Of a stretch of 64,000 bases of DNA, positions 35,941-49,119 are shown piece after piece. The stretch's first letter is position 1; each line of letters opens with the position of its first letter. This stretch comes from Dipetalonema caudispina. Taxonomy: Eukaryota; Nematoda; Chromadorea; Rhabditida; Onchocercidae. The stretch spans positions 291,165-355,164 of the forward strand of contig JABVXV010000044.1 of the NCBI GenBank assembly GCA_013365325.1, written 5' to 3'. The position numbers and the translations under genes were made by a program. The notes under the pieces were generated by a model that had not been told where the DNA came from, searched no databases, and saw only the letters and a list, made by a program, of their open reading frames with translations.

Positions 35941-38900
35941 CGAGTCCGCTCAATCGCATATTCACGCATGTCTATGGTATTATTCTGCAAAACGTAAACA
36001 ACCATTATTTTCTTTGCATTTACTTACAACAAATAACACTCATATCTGCACGACGTTTAATAGTTATTTTTATCATTAATTAGCAATACCTCATTTTTTA
36101 TTCAGTAACTGTCATCATTACATTTAATCATTTTCATCACTAGATATTTATATGAAAGTTATTCGCACAATAAAAAAAATACAAATCTACGAATCACAAT
36201 CTGTTATGCATTTATTTCAGCATAAATTTTTGTAAGGTAACCAAACCATTATAAATGTACATTCTACCTTGAACTGTTAGGTAAATACATTTTGAACTAA
36301 TAGGAGCGCCAGGAAGTAGTTTTAAAATGACTGAGGAACAGTTGACAATGATGTACGTCGAGTGAGTTCTAATAAAATGTAAATTATTATCAACTTGTCG
36401 ATGTTCTTTTGGGAAGTCTATATTGATTTTAACCGGGTACCGAAGCTATCGTAACCTTAGTCCAAAGCCTACATCACACAGAGGAAGAACAACATGCACC
36501 GAATAGTAGCGGGTCAAAATGCTGATTGTTATGGAGAATGAGTAATTGGTATGCGACAGTCCTTCAGATCTCAGCCATCTACAAACTATTTCTTGTCGAT
36601 CATTTGTGACCAAAAGACATTCTCGTTTCAGAAGTTGATCGACCATTTGTATTAGTTTCTTCCATTATCAGTTCGCTTCCTTAATTAGCGCACTGCCTAC
36701 GATATACTTGTAAAGAGTGATGTACACTGACCACTGAGCCAAGTAATGTAAATATCCATGCTCAGTAGCTTCAGAAATTCGAGTTTTTCGATTCGATCAC
36801 ACAATTAGTGGGTGACAATTACTGGCTGAGAAGGATAAGTCTTATCTTGCATTTTAATATGTCGTAGTGTATTTTCTGGAATATTTTCTTCTCGCTTTGT
36901 ATACTTGTAACGACAATATGTGAACCAACTGGAACCATATAATAGGAAACTATTTCTATAAGTCAATCTGATCTTGTTCTTTTAAAAATAGCAACAAAAT
37001 ATGTGTAGCTAATCTCGCTTCAAAACAGGTATAACACTTATAACACTTCTTATAACGGATGCAGTTCCACTTAAATTTCAAATAATTCAATCAACAAAAC
37101 TAAATGTAGAACTTGTAAAGTACTGTAATGAAGTTCCTCTAGATCTTAAGTTTTGTGAAATAAAATACCATAATCCAACTTCAACTGGATATATTTCAGG
37201 AGAACGTAACAGCTCTGGAACTTCAGACAAGTGAATACGATACTCTTTAAAAAATAAAATTCGCTGTAGAAGAAGTCTAGAAACAGGGTTCAACGAGTAA
37301 TCATGATCAAAAAAAAATAATACCAATCGCGTCCAGAACTTACAAACGCATCGCAAAAATGTTAATCTTAAAAGAGTAATGGATAAAAACTACGAAACCG
37401 TACACAGAGTACCTTCTCATCGAACCAACACATTCTGGAATAAAGTACTGTTTCACGAGTATTAAAGTTATGGGTCAGAAATATTCACTGCTAAAAAGTA
37501 TGCGGTAATTAAAAAGCAAACACATTCTTACAAAAAGAAAGATTACAATCATAATGTTTCTAATAAAGTAATCCACAAAATTTAAAAAGTAACTGATGAA
37601 ATATAGAAAATACTCTATGCAAAATGCTGCTTCTTCTGTGTTCTCCATCCTAGCGCCCATTATTTTTCGGTAACGAAGAAATTTTTGAATGATTGAAAGA
37701 ATACATTGTCAGTTTACAATGTCTTCACCAAATCTTCTCCTTATAAAATGCTTATGAGGGTTAAGCCTTTCCATGCACGCTCCTCGGATTCTAGTTAGTA
37801 ATAAGAATGAGAGTCGATTATCGAAATACTAAGACTAATATCTTATTATTTCAGCATTCTTACCACAAATAATCCAATAAATTAAACAGCAAAGCATAAA
37901 GATTACCTGCTATATATCCCGATAGACATGCAAAATTTGAAGCAACATCCATGCATTCTGCTAACATTTTCAACACACATAACATTAGAAGTGAAAAGTA
38001 AAATGAAGAATGAATAAAGAACAAAAATTTGATCCTAATTCTGAGATAAAATTTAAGTGATAAGTAAAAATATAATAAAATTTGTGATGGATAACAATAA
38101 ATTTAGTATACAAAAACGATCATCGATACTAAATTAACTATATGGGAAATGATGAGGGAATGCAGTATTAAAGAGAAGAACTTTCCTCCTAATATCAAAC
38201 TTCAAAAAAAAGGAATGGAGCTCATACGTTATGGTCAACCTTGAAAGAGATGCGTATCAAACAATGACTCTGAAAGCTGTAATGACTATGCGACCTTGAC
38301 CGTTATTCCTCTATATAGCCTTAAATTTCAACATTGGCTAGATATATAAGCTGGCCAAGTTCTCGATAAGCTTACCTTGCAACATCGCAACTCCCTCTCT
38401 CTCTCAAATCCAGTTAACAAATAAAAAAAGCCACTACGTCGACCATCTCCTTCAATGGACCACCACAAATCGACCACTCTTTCGTTTCACTCCTTTTCAT
38501 TCCTCTTCTTCTCTCAATATACAATTGTTCCTCATCTTCACTCTTTAACTTCCTCATACTATTTCATCATCCTTCCTCTGTCTATCTCTTACAATATGCC
38601 GCGGAGAGATGCATATTAGCAGCGTGGGTGAATATGTCCAGGGGTCCTATTTGGTAGCAAACATGAACATCAATCTTACATATGGCATACATTCAAACAT
38701 ATCAACAGATGCAGCTCTCTATCATTCATTCATGAAGTCTCTGAGATTTTTTTTGTTAGTTCCGTATTTAGTCGGATTTGGAGCTTCCGGATTTGCATCA
38801 CATAAGAATCGAAAATTCACCTTCTGTTAGAGTATCTTCGAATATTTCATTAGAAGATAGTCCATATCCATGAGAAATTATAAAACTTAAATTTAATGTA

Positions 38901-39107
38901 ATTTTTTAACGATTCTCCCAAATGTTTTCATGTTATGCTAAACAAAAATTGAGTGTAAACAATAAAAAATGCATAATTTGAATCAAATTTACATATAATG
39001 ATTTAATGGCACATTCTATGATGTCTTTCAGGATTTTCATATGCAATCATCAATAATTGCTACATGACTGAACGGACAGTTCGTATTCATTTAGCCGATA
39101 ATTTCAG
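35941..39107. other. Divergent intergenic region
   Basis: About 3.2 kb between the CNOT2 start (minus strand) and the coiled-coil membrane protein start (plus strand), so it holds both promoters. Open frames near 37087-37356 (-) and 38609-38830 (+) have no recognisable domain and no splice partner. Confidence 0.5.
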
Positions 39108-39126
39108 CGTCGCAAATATGGGATGA
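39100..39126 (+). promoter_or_regulatory. Probable trans-splice site and two-codon uORF at the main start
   Basis: ATTTCAG ends at 39107 with no visible donor for it upstream, which suits a spliced-leader acceptor. Ten bases later an ATG (39118) opens a two-codon frame, ATG GGA TGA. Its stop overlaps the main start at 39123 as ATGA. Such an arrangement could force termination and re-initiation. Confidence 0.5.
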
Positions 39127-42100
39127 ATGTGCGTACAGTATTATGGTCACGCCTTACTTTGGGTGTTTTATCAGTTATATTTTTATTACTTTATACCGCT
39201 CAGTATAAGAAATATCGCTCAAACTATGCTTATTTGTCTGACAAATGTTCAAAATTAATGGTACATTCGAGTGGTTTGAGCGCACAGTTACAGTGTAAGT
39301 CAAATTTTTTATGTTTGAGGATATCGAGTGAAAGACAAGTTTAACTGAGATAAAAACAGAAACAAAAAACACTTTTTCTCTTGTTTTTTGGAGGGGAGGG
39401 GGTTTTCTTTTCATTTTTATTGATTTAAAATATTTTATGAAAGGAGTTTCATACTCCCATCTTTTCCTGAGAGAAACGACCGAATGAATCTGTATTTTAC
39501 TGCGCAGTGCTTTGTTTGGATAAAATATTCTCCTTATAAATCTACCTTGTTTTAGGTACTGTTCATGTCCAATTACTAGGCTGATTTAAAAGCATGTTTA
39601 ATTAGTCAGCTAATATCTGAATACTGAGAACAAAAATTTGTAAACGAAACATCAAAAAGATTTCGGTGGCTAGCTGCTCTATAGTATGCTTATCATAGTA
39701 GTTACCGGGGACAATTTTTTTAGTGCCTTCGAATGTGTGCACTATTTCTTCTTCACCTTGTCACCTTGATTTGCAGTACTACGAAATTAAGCGAAAATCT
39801 GAGTGAGATCAAATGAATGTGTAGAAAAACTTTCTAATGTCTTTTTCTTTTATTAAAGTAGTTAGACATAACACTGCAAATAACTTTTTTAAAGTTCTAC
39901 TGTTATCATTTTTTACAGTATTAATGGAGCGAAATCACCGAGCCGAAAAATTATTGATTGATTTGCGCGCTAGATATAATCAAGTTATGATGGGTAAGCG
40001 ATTGCTAATTCGATGGAGTGTTCCGTAGGGAATAGTTTCAAAAATGCTTAATGCACTGATAATAATTAATATAAGTTAAGGCAATGGAATATTTCGTAGA
40101 TTAAGTTCCAGATGTCGGTCACTCATATTTGTAATCTTATTTGATATCAAGCTAGTTCATAATTTTATAATTATAATTGTTATGTTGTTTTCACGGTTTC
40201 TTTATCATTTATTCATTTTATTTAACTCATGCTTTTTAAATATGTCATTATCTCATAAGTATACCTTGGTGGAAACTCCAAAGAGGATGTCAAAATAAAA
40301 CAATGGTGGTGTATTATAATATTTGTAAAAGATCTCTTCATAATCTTGTTAACTAATATTTCATTTTATTTAGAAAACAGTGAAAAACAACAAAGTGTTG
40401 AAGTACAATGGTTAGTTTGTAAGGTAAGAATATTTGCATGATTTGTAATGATTTGCAAGTATGACACGAAGCAGTTCTCTTTCTGTTTGAAAAGGATACT
40501 TATACTTTTTAAGACAATATCTGAAGGATAAATTGAAATAAATGGTTCAGAGACTTGCATTGTGAACATCTTTCAGAGGACTGTTCGTATGCGACTTGTA
40601 TTTGCGCTACTAATAAGATCCGTACAGTAAAGTTTTGGTACATCTAAATAACCTTGTCTGTTTCGCAGTTACACTTCGCTTATACATCAATGTCCGAAGA
40701 AAAATGTGAAAGGCTTCAAGCTCTATCCATTACGATTAAGATTTTGTAGTTCAAACTACATTTTCAGTCCAGTTTGAAGCTTCTAGAGCATGCTGTAATA
40801 ATTTCTTACCTTTGTCACTTGCATACCATATTGAATTCGATTTCATGGGAGCTGAGATGATATTTTTATCAAATATTCTTGATGCTTCTATTAGGTACCA
40901 TGTAAACTAGAAACAAAAGTTCAAGAATCTTTATAAATTTAACTGTCCCATTTCTTAAAAGTTTTTTTTTTTACATTTTATGCGAGCATTTCAGGAAACG
41001 TTAAAAAAGTGTTTGGCTGGAGTAACAACGAGTGAAAAGCAATTCACTACTGGAAAAGGTAACTTATTCCAGATTTCTTTCAATAGTTTTGAATAAAAGT
41101 TAGTGGGATTTTCTCTCTCTTCCTCTCTTCAATGCTTTTTTCAACAACTTCATCCGCCGTTTTCACTACAAAAGTTTTATTATCGTTTCTTGCAGCATTA
41201 AAACTTTGTTTATAAAAGTGCATGCATTGCTTAGAAGTGAAATTTCGGCACGTACATTTTCATCGAATTTCTTGGAATAAAAATTTTTAACTTTTTTAGT
41301 TACTTTCAGATACCAATTTCCAAAGTCATTTCTTTCACTGCCAGGTATATTGTTTACCGTTTGTCTTATTTTCATGATTCTTTGAATTCTGCTAAAACGT
41401 AATACATAGAGTAGTGAAAAATCAAACAAGATTTAAACGTAGTGGTGGCATCACTCGTATCATTTTCCGGAAATATTCAGTCATTACTGGTCTTTCTTTT
41501 TTAGATGGAGATACAAGAATTCAAGAAGCAAATTGAAGAACTTAAAGAGGAAGCAAAGAATATTTCGGTACTTACTTCATATTTCAACCTTCTTTTTGTG
41601 AACAGTTAAATCAGAAATGATCTTACCGAAATAGTGCACACTTCATGGGATGATTTTGATTAAATTTTTAAAAACTGATTGCATCCAAACTAGCAGTTAG
41701 CATTTTTCTTTGCAGATTATCAAGAGTGAATGTGAGAAGCTGTTAATCAATTCAGAGGTAAGATTTATAACAAATTTTGTTTAATTAGAAATTTTTTATT
41801 TCCAAAGTCGGTGAATTTTTATCTGAAGTCGACCGAGTAACTGCTGTTATTAAGTGAAACTCTTGCAAGGAACTCCAATATGGTGCTGGTGACAGTTCAA
41901 AAACGCTTTTATCTCTTCTGTAATCTGTGGAAATTAATTTTAAGCTTATAATACTTTATAAAGAAAATGACTAACCTTGTTTGCATTTAAACCTTACTTG
42001 ATAACAGTCTGAAAATGAAAACTTTTTTTCTGTTCTAGTTTTCGAATCATGATCAAAAAGAGAACAAAGAGATTTAGTCAGACAAATTAGTCAGTGATTT

Positions 42101-45100
42101 CTTGGTTTTGAGTTAAATCCGAAGTGAGGGTTTTAAAGCTTTAATTGAAACATTTGATGAATTGTTGCAGAACTTGCTCGTACTCCGCGGTGTTAATTTT
42201 TATTTTATTTTATTTTTTTTTTCACAAAATTTACAACCTTTTTAACAGAGATGAACAAAACCTGAGAGTCCCGACTCTAATTTTTATCTCTCTAACGTTC
42301 TATGCATATTAATATTTAACTCTAAATCCTTAAAGGACAATATTAACAGTTATCCATCACTGTTAGTTTATATAAATTTTAACAAAAACATAGAAACAGC
42401 AGCTGCATGGAAATTCTTCATATCTCAGTCTCCTTTTTGGCATTTCTCTTTGGTGACCTTGTCGTATACGGATTTAAGATAGATATTCGTCCAACTTTTC
42501 ATACATGATACTGGGTGGATGCTCTAATGTTTGTATGGGTGGAAGCAGCTGCTCTTGTTGTTGCTGTTGAATAACTGTGTTTGTCCAAGCTCCTGGAAGT
42601 TCATCGGGGCTTCGATAAATAATTGTTGTAGGTGATGGATGAATAGCTGCAGGCAATACGGGTGGACTATTATGTAATATAGCTTTCTGTTCCATGATTT
42701 GCGCTGGTGGAGCAGCCCAACAAATGTTACCTGTTGGTCCATAGTTATCCGGTAGATGGAACATTGTTGGGGGATGAACCAAGAGCTGGAACAGAACTTT
42801 ATTATAAGTAATAATGCTAGTATCGCTTAAAAATCATAGTGTTATTTTCATTTGGTTTTTAATAGCTTATACTGCAAAATTCCTATTGTTTTTCATAAAG
42901 CTCATGACCTATTTAAAAGAGAGACGGAAGCGAAAGTTCAGAGTTTAATTTTTAACATCAGAAATTTTTATAGTTTTTAATGAATATCGAGTTGATATAT
43001 AACTCTAAATGCCTTCAAGACAAGATTGGTAGTCCATTAAAGACGATATTGGCAGTTGGCTGTTTATCATTACTGTTAGTTTATATAATTTCGCCAAAAA
43101 CATATGCTAGTTATCTAAATTTATATAAGTTAATATTCGTAATTTACATAAGCTTAAAACAAGGCCTGAACTTTCTTTTATAAACTTGAATTAGCTTTCC
43201 TCGGATTGTAAAAGTACCTGTTGTTGCGCCTGTCGTTGCATGTATTGTAAGAACCAAGGTTGTAAATTCAGCGTTTTGTCGTCTGTACCAATGCATCTTG
43301 TCGTACGTCGCATTCGTCGCCTGCAAAAAACAAAAAAAAATTCTGCAACATAGTGTATTTTAGTTAGCGAGATACTTAAGAAATCTGCTAGTCTTAACTC
43401 GTAATACGCACGGCTACGAATTCCAGGTTTCATTCATTCCTTTTGTCAATTGAAATCTTTTGCAGCAGTATGTTAGCTTAGAAAATATAACACGAAGGAT
43501 ACAAAATGATGTTTTTGAAAGCTCTTGTAGTCATCGAATGGTGTTTTTGCATGAATCAGTTGTCTGAACAAAAGTTAATCGACTTCGTGCTGGCGCCTCT
43601 TTCATTCTTTTTTCTGGCGGCCTTTAAAATCACTTTCTTAACGTTTCACGCATGATCATCCTTTTGTATTTAGTTGTTAGAGAGAGAAAGAGAAAAAAAG
43701 GAAGATAACACTTCGATTTCTTTAAATTCTACTGATTTCGCGAAATGTTACTTCAGGATGACTAAGAATATGCATCATTCATTATGATGAGTAAATTGCT
43801 CGACTATCCGCTGGTTGTTGTTAGTTTGGAACAGTTGACCTTAGGGAACTAATCTCAATCAGCATCTCTACCCTTTTAAAGACTTCGGAGCTGTATGCCT
43901 TCAATATTATTGCTGTACATTACAGAGATTTTATTTCAAAGCGTGTTCGAATTAGTATCGTTTCTTCCTCGAATTTCAGTTGTCAGTGGATTTTTTCGGG
44001 AATATTTGATCGTAAGCACTTATAGATTGTCTCTGAGGCAAGAAATACTTTAGAATAGGTTAATAATATTCAAAAATTATAACATTAGTCATACCTCCTC
44101 TTGAAATTTCCATTGTCAAACATATTGACACTATCTGGTGATAACGTCCAAAAGTTTCCCTTACGATCATTTGCCGGTCCAACACCATCGCGTGCCTTCT
44201 TGATAAAACAGTCGTTTAGGGACAGATTATGCCTGATGCTGTTCTGCCATCCTTGACGCCTTTTCGGATCACAGTTACGGTAGTATGGAAAACGAGCATC
44301 AATATACTGTAAGAGAAAGGACAAATGATGGGAGAGTACTTTTTTCATCCAGGTTGATTCATACCGGACTTCTTTACTATCCTTTTGCTTTTTTTCATGA
44401 TATGTGAATCGTTTTTCATCATGGGAAAGGGATAAAGTTTTAATAAATATTAGTCATTCCGTGTTTGAAGCTCGGGTATTATGTCCTTCGAAATTAGTGT
44501 TTTTATTCTGATAAACGAGCTTTTACTTTTGAAGTTCTGAAAATATATGAGAATTTAAGAGGTATCTTCGAAAATCTCGCGCTTCCTTATTTTCTCCTTA
44601 TAGTTTAATGTACTGTTAAATTTTAAGACCTGTTGTTTAGTTTAGTAGGTAGATTAAATTCATATTCAAATTTGTAAAATAATCCGGTGAGAAAAACTGA
44701 AACTATTACATGATAAATTTGCGAAAGAGTCATTCGTCGTTCAGGTGAATCGCTTATTGCCATCGTAATCAGTGCAACGTACGAATAAGGTGGTTTCTCA
44801 CCTTCATTTCCTTCTTCTCTGAAATTTTAATTTATTTTGCTAGTTTTGGTCAATGAAGACTCAAATATCGTTATTTAATATGAATGAAATAGAATTAAAC
44901 TGTATGAAATTACGCTGAATGCGTTGGAAATTCATATCAGCTTCCTGTTTAGTGATTAAATGATGGTCAACTAAATCTTTGGGTCAAGAGTTCAGATTTT
45001 GTTAAAACAGTGTTCTTTCTTCAATAATTTAGGCAAGTTAATTTGATTGTCTAGGGAATGCGAATAAAATACAAGTAATCAATGTAAGTCTTCTGTTTGA

Positions 45101-47124
45101 AAGAGGCATAGGTGATCGAATTTTACTCAGCTGCTTCAATGCTAAGAAAAAAAATATTTCAGAAAAGGTGTAAGTGGTTAATAAATAAGTAGAGAGATGA
45201 TTACTGGAAAATGTTGGCGAAGGTCTGAAGTATTGTTTTTGCGTAAGCAAATTTAAAATGAATGTACATGTTTCAATGGCCTGAGCGTCTTTCATGACTG
45301 TGAAAACGGATGTGGAAATTGGTCCAAGTTGAATGAAAAGTAAATTAAAATTGAGAATGAGTTAGGAAAGGAATTAGATGCTTGGCTTATCACTTCTATT
45401 ACACCAAAGAAAGAAGAGCGGCTTATCAATGACGTTTTACAAGACAACGGGAAATAAAAAAAGAAAACTGAGCTCCGTAATATAAATATTTGTTTTTTTC
45501 GGAATTAAAATATTGCTTCACATTAGACAGATGGCCGTCGAGCTGATTTGTTACTATCTCTTTTCTTGCTTTCTATTTTTATACATGACTTTCTTATTTT
45601 CCCACGAAGGAAATCTGGGAAAATCGAGAATTAATATTTATGATGGCGGTACGGGTTTTATTTTAAGGTATTCATTTTAAATCATGATGATCAAACGAAG
45701 AATATAATTACTCTGATAGTTGGCTTTTTATAAATTTAAAGCTGGAAGCATCTTTTCTTAAACGCTTCCAGTTTTCGAAATTTGGAAAAGTCTTGGAAAA
45801 AAAGCAGAACTTACACAATGGTTTGGTTGGACATTAGCGAGTTCGGTGCTTTGCTGATGTAGTGCTTGCTACTGTAGAAGAAGAAAGGGAGGATGAAAAA
45901 GATGATGACGATTGTGATGCTTTTGCTTTAAGCAAGCAAAATACAAACAAGTATAGGCCTGCCATCTCGGCATGCTTTTTCCTCTTATTCCTTCCATACA
46001 TACACTCCAATCACAATCACTAGAGCCCGTTCATGAAAAAACAGTTCATCTCCACTTTTTCTTCACACTTTTTGTTTCTGTTTTTATTGCCCCATTCGCT
46101 TACTCTTCGATTCTTCATTTTTCCTCGAGACATTTTTCTATTACAGTATGTTTTTTTGCCCATAGCTTAAGTTCAATAGCCCAGCTAGGGAGTAGATTTG
46201 AGGAATTGTTTAATAACTTGTAACATGGATCTATCGCTGTATTTGATATAGAATTATGTATACTCTTCATAAATAACTGCTAGTAAGTTATAACTCCATA
46301 ATATAGTGATCGTTTGGAATTTAAATTTGACTAAATCCTATAGAAGAATAATTTATGGATCCGGGAAAATTATTCGGAAATTCAGTCTCTATATTTCTTG
46401 TAGAATCTATTTTTTGCAGTCAACTCGATCACTAAAGCCAAATTATGTTCAAAATGGGAAAGTACATTTTGAACGTTTGAAGCATTTGAATGAAGAGCTT
46501 GAATTTCGACGCAATCTTGTTCCACCTCAGTTACCGACTCTTTTATCCAAAAAGGAGTTGCTTTCAAGGCTGTCTAAACGACAGGAGCAAATTCCTGGTA
46601 CGTGATATGCTAAAGTTATAAAAAAATTTTTTTTTTTTAAATGATTATAAATTGCGTATTGTTTCTAATTGAACACTCTTCCATTATTTCATGATATATC
46701 TGCCTGGGCAGTAGAAGCCGAATGTAAAGTTTAGGTCAGATTGGATTAAATTCTGAGTGTTATAATCTTCTATAATTGCAAATAACTTTTAATTTAAATG
46801 GAAATTTTGTTCTGTTGGCTTTCTATGATATTGACAAGCAAAAGTCGATATTCCTCTGTCGAAAGTCATAGCTTTTATATTTGGGATAAATTTGATTTCT
46901 AGGAACACATTGCAGTTATTATGTCACCATTTTATTTTAGATAATGCTGCTGAAATAGTTGACATCCCAGAACAGGAATATAAGGATTACAAAGATGCGG
47001 TAAGCTAGTTTTTCTTTTTAATTTCACTTTTTGACAGTTTAATATTTGGGTGATTACTTAGTATGCACCATCAAATAACTCAAAAAATTCGTACCATTTC
47101 TCCATCTTATCACTACACCAATAA
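39123..47124 (+). CDS. Single-pass membrane coiled-coil protein, GOLM-like, 10 exons
   Basis: Model: 39123-39294, 39919-39993, 40374-40423, 40995-41058, 41310-41344, 41505-41567, 41716-41757, 46420-46597, 46941-46999, 47062-47124; 801 nt, 266 residues, frame kept throughout. A short basic N-terminus ([10 protein letters not shown]) precedes one hydrophobic segment (about 9-25, [16 protein letters not shown]) without a cleavage site, so a type II membrane protein. It is followed by charged coiled-coil stretches ([37 protein letters not shown]) and an acidic end ([11 protein letters not shown]). This plan resembles the Golgi proteins GOLM1/GOLM2, but sequence similarity is weak and Golgi location is inference. 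The 35-nt exon was needed to keep frame. The 3' end is uncertain: 46999 can splice instead to 48048-48077 (HLNSYKCDV, stop). The 4.66-kb intron 41758-46419 contains the antisense forkhead gene. Confidence 0.6.
42474..45834 (-). CDS. Forkhead transcription factor (FoxI-like wing), nested antisense
   Basis: Nuclear DNA-binding factor. Minus-strand exons: 45834-45815, 44818-44710, 44306-44095, 43320-43218, 42785-42474; 756 nt, 251 residues. Exon 1 is only 20 nt (MSNQTI plus two bases before GTAAGT), and its phase fits exon 2 to give V-E-E-G-N-E-G-E. The forkhead domain runs about 15-113: [86 protein letters not shown]. The wing ending MFDNGNF resembles vertebrate FoxI; a few extra residues (GPAND) precede KGNFW compared with FoxI. 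The C-terminus is Pro/Gln-rich, with [20 protein letters not shown], and likely unstructured. The whole gene lies inside one intron of the plus-strand coiled-coil gene. The C. elegans orthologue cannot be named with confidence. Confidence 0.9.
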
Positions 47125-48450
47125 AACTAAATCGACTGGGAAAAATTGGCGAATCTGTTTTGAGATCCTTATTACTTCGGTCTTGGGTTTACACTTCACC
47201 CTGCGCGTTGCATTAGTGGTTTTGAGAAACTTTGAAATAAAAAAAGTAGATAAAAATTTGAAGTCAGAACTGAATCATCTTTCTCAGGCTTATCTATTGC
47301 AGCGATGATGAAAGAATCGATCAGAGGTCTTTTCCAGTATTCAAAATCAGTTAAAACATCACTATTTTTTGCTTTTTTTCTGATTTGTCTGATTATGATA
47401 GAAGATTCGAGAGTACATTTTGATTTAGATTCACGTTTTCTCAAGTGTTCGTATTCATTTAATTTTTCTTTGATTCCTGAATTACTAATTCTTGTCTAAA
47501 AATATTATGATTTCTTTAAAATTTAGTGCTGCGAGAACTTTTATCTTGCTCTATTAAAGAAAGTTTTCGAAGTATTTGCTATTGTATTTGCTCAAATGCA
47601 TTTATGAATAAAGGTCATTTGGTTTTGTATTTTTAAGATGAAAATTCGCTTGAAAAGTTAATTTTCAAAAGATGCAAATTGATTTGTGACAAGGATGAAG
47701 AGAATAAAAGACAAAAGATAAAAAAGTCATAAAATGATTTCTAGAAATTCAACTTTAGATTTTTCATTGTTCTCTTGTATGCTTATTAATATCTGCCGTA
47801 TTACTCCGCTTTTGCTTAAAGTCTGATGATATCTATTTCTTAACATGAATTCAATATTGCTTTCAGTTTTGAATATCCTAGTTTTTTTTTTACCCTTTAC
47901 TGTATATAGCTAACTGTTGTGCTTTTTTGCCACGGAAGCATTATATTTCATTGTTTTATTTTTATTGCATCGTATTTCAGTTACCCATTTATCGTTCTTT
48001 TAATTTATTTATTCGGTGATTTTACTTTTTTTTGCTTTGATTTGTAGCATCTTAATTCTTATAAATGCGATGTATAGTGGAATGAAAATGAAGTAATCGT
48101 TGTTGCTTGGAAAAAAGTCTTGCAGAACCGGAAAGGTCGGAAACGAAGAATTTAAATATGTCGGTTGAAGCTTTCCGGCAGATGATATGTTATAGGAAGT
48201 TATTTTTTCTCATTTTTCTGTGTTTCTCTGTAATGATATAATGTTTTTAACAAAAAACATGTGGGCGAATCTCCGGTAGAAATGTGATATTGTATATGAT
48301 TAGTTCCCAGCAAAGTAAGTTGTTGTATTCTAATAGCTGGTAATTCCTTGGCAGAGTAAGTGACCTCAACTTTTTCTTTTTTGCAAAAGTACTTCTAACT
48401 AGAGATTTGTAATTTGGATATATTTTATAATGCATCATTACTTTAAATAA

Positions 48451-48702
48451 GTTCATCAATTGCCGGATGAAAATGTATTCGTCACCTATAACCCCAGAAA
48501 CAAAAATAATGTGGCATTTACATTGTATTACGTCAACAAGTGCTTTATGTCAGCTAAGGAAATAGACAATTCCTCATTTCAGAAATATAATAATTTGAAT
48601 TACATTTACTATAAAGGGACATTTGATGTTGTTTCAAAAGAAAGTGAACTTCTTTATGATCTGCGAAGATACCATTGGATTGGTGGGCATATAGGTCGTT
48701 GA
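48451..48702 (+). CDS. Unrecognised open frame, about 83 residues
   Basis: An open frame after a TAA at 48448-48450 runs to a TGA at 48700-48702. It reads VHQLPDENVFVTYNPRNK and ends YDLRRYHWIGGHIGR. Codon composition looks less random than nearby frames, but there is no ATG at its start, no convincing acceptor, and I recognise no domain. It could be a terminal exon of an unseen gene, an element fragment or chance. Confidence 0.25.
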   Translation, partial: VHQLPDENVFVTYNPRNKNNVAFTLYYVNKCFMSAKEIDNSSFQKYNNLNYIYYKGTFDVVSKESELLYDLRRYHWIGGHIGR

Positions 48703-49119
48703 CAAATTCCATGTAACTTTAACAACAACTTGATATTGCAATGAAATGTAACAGATGACTGAAAATGGTATTTTCATTTGTACGAAAATAATGTTAATTT
48801 CTATCTGATATAATTTATTGTTTGTTAGGACCGATTGATTATTGCAGTAGAAATAATGGTTAAAAGAATTTTGGTTTTGATTTTATTTAAAATATTTACA
48901 ATATTATTGTTTCACTTCAATCATTTAGTGAACGAAAAGAGGACGAATTCAAAATGAGAGCTACGCTGATGAGAAGGTCATTTACATACATAACAATTCA
49001 ATAAATTTAACTTGTTTGTTCTCCTTCAATGAAAATTATTATTGTTTGTCTCTATCTCTACTGCTCTCAATTATATTGAAATATATACTTTCCATTTTTG
49101 TATTTTACATATTATTAAA

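Noticed and set aside
47063..47308. 81-codon plus-strand frame ([10 protein letters not shown]...)
   Set aside because: Different frame from the coiled-coil gene's possible last exon, with no domain and no ATG context or splice support.
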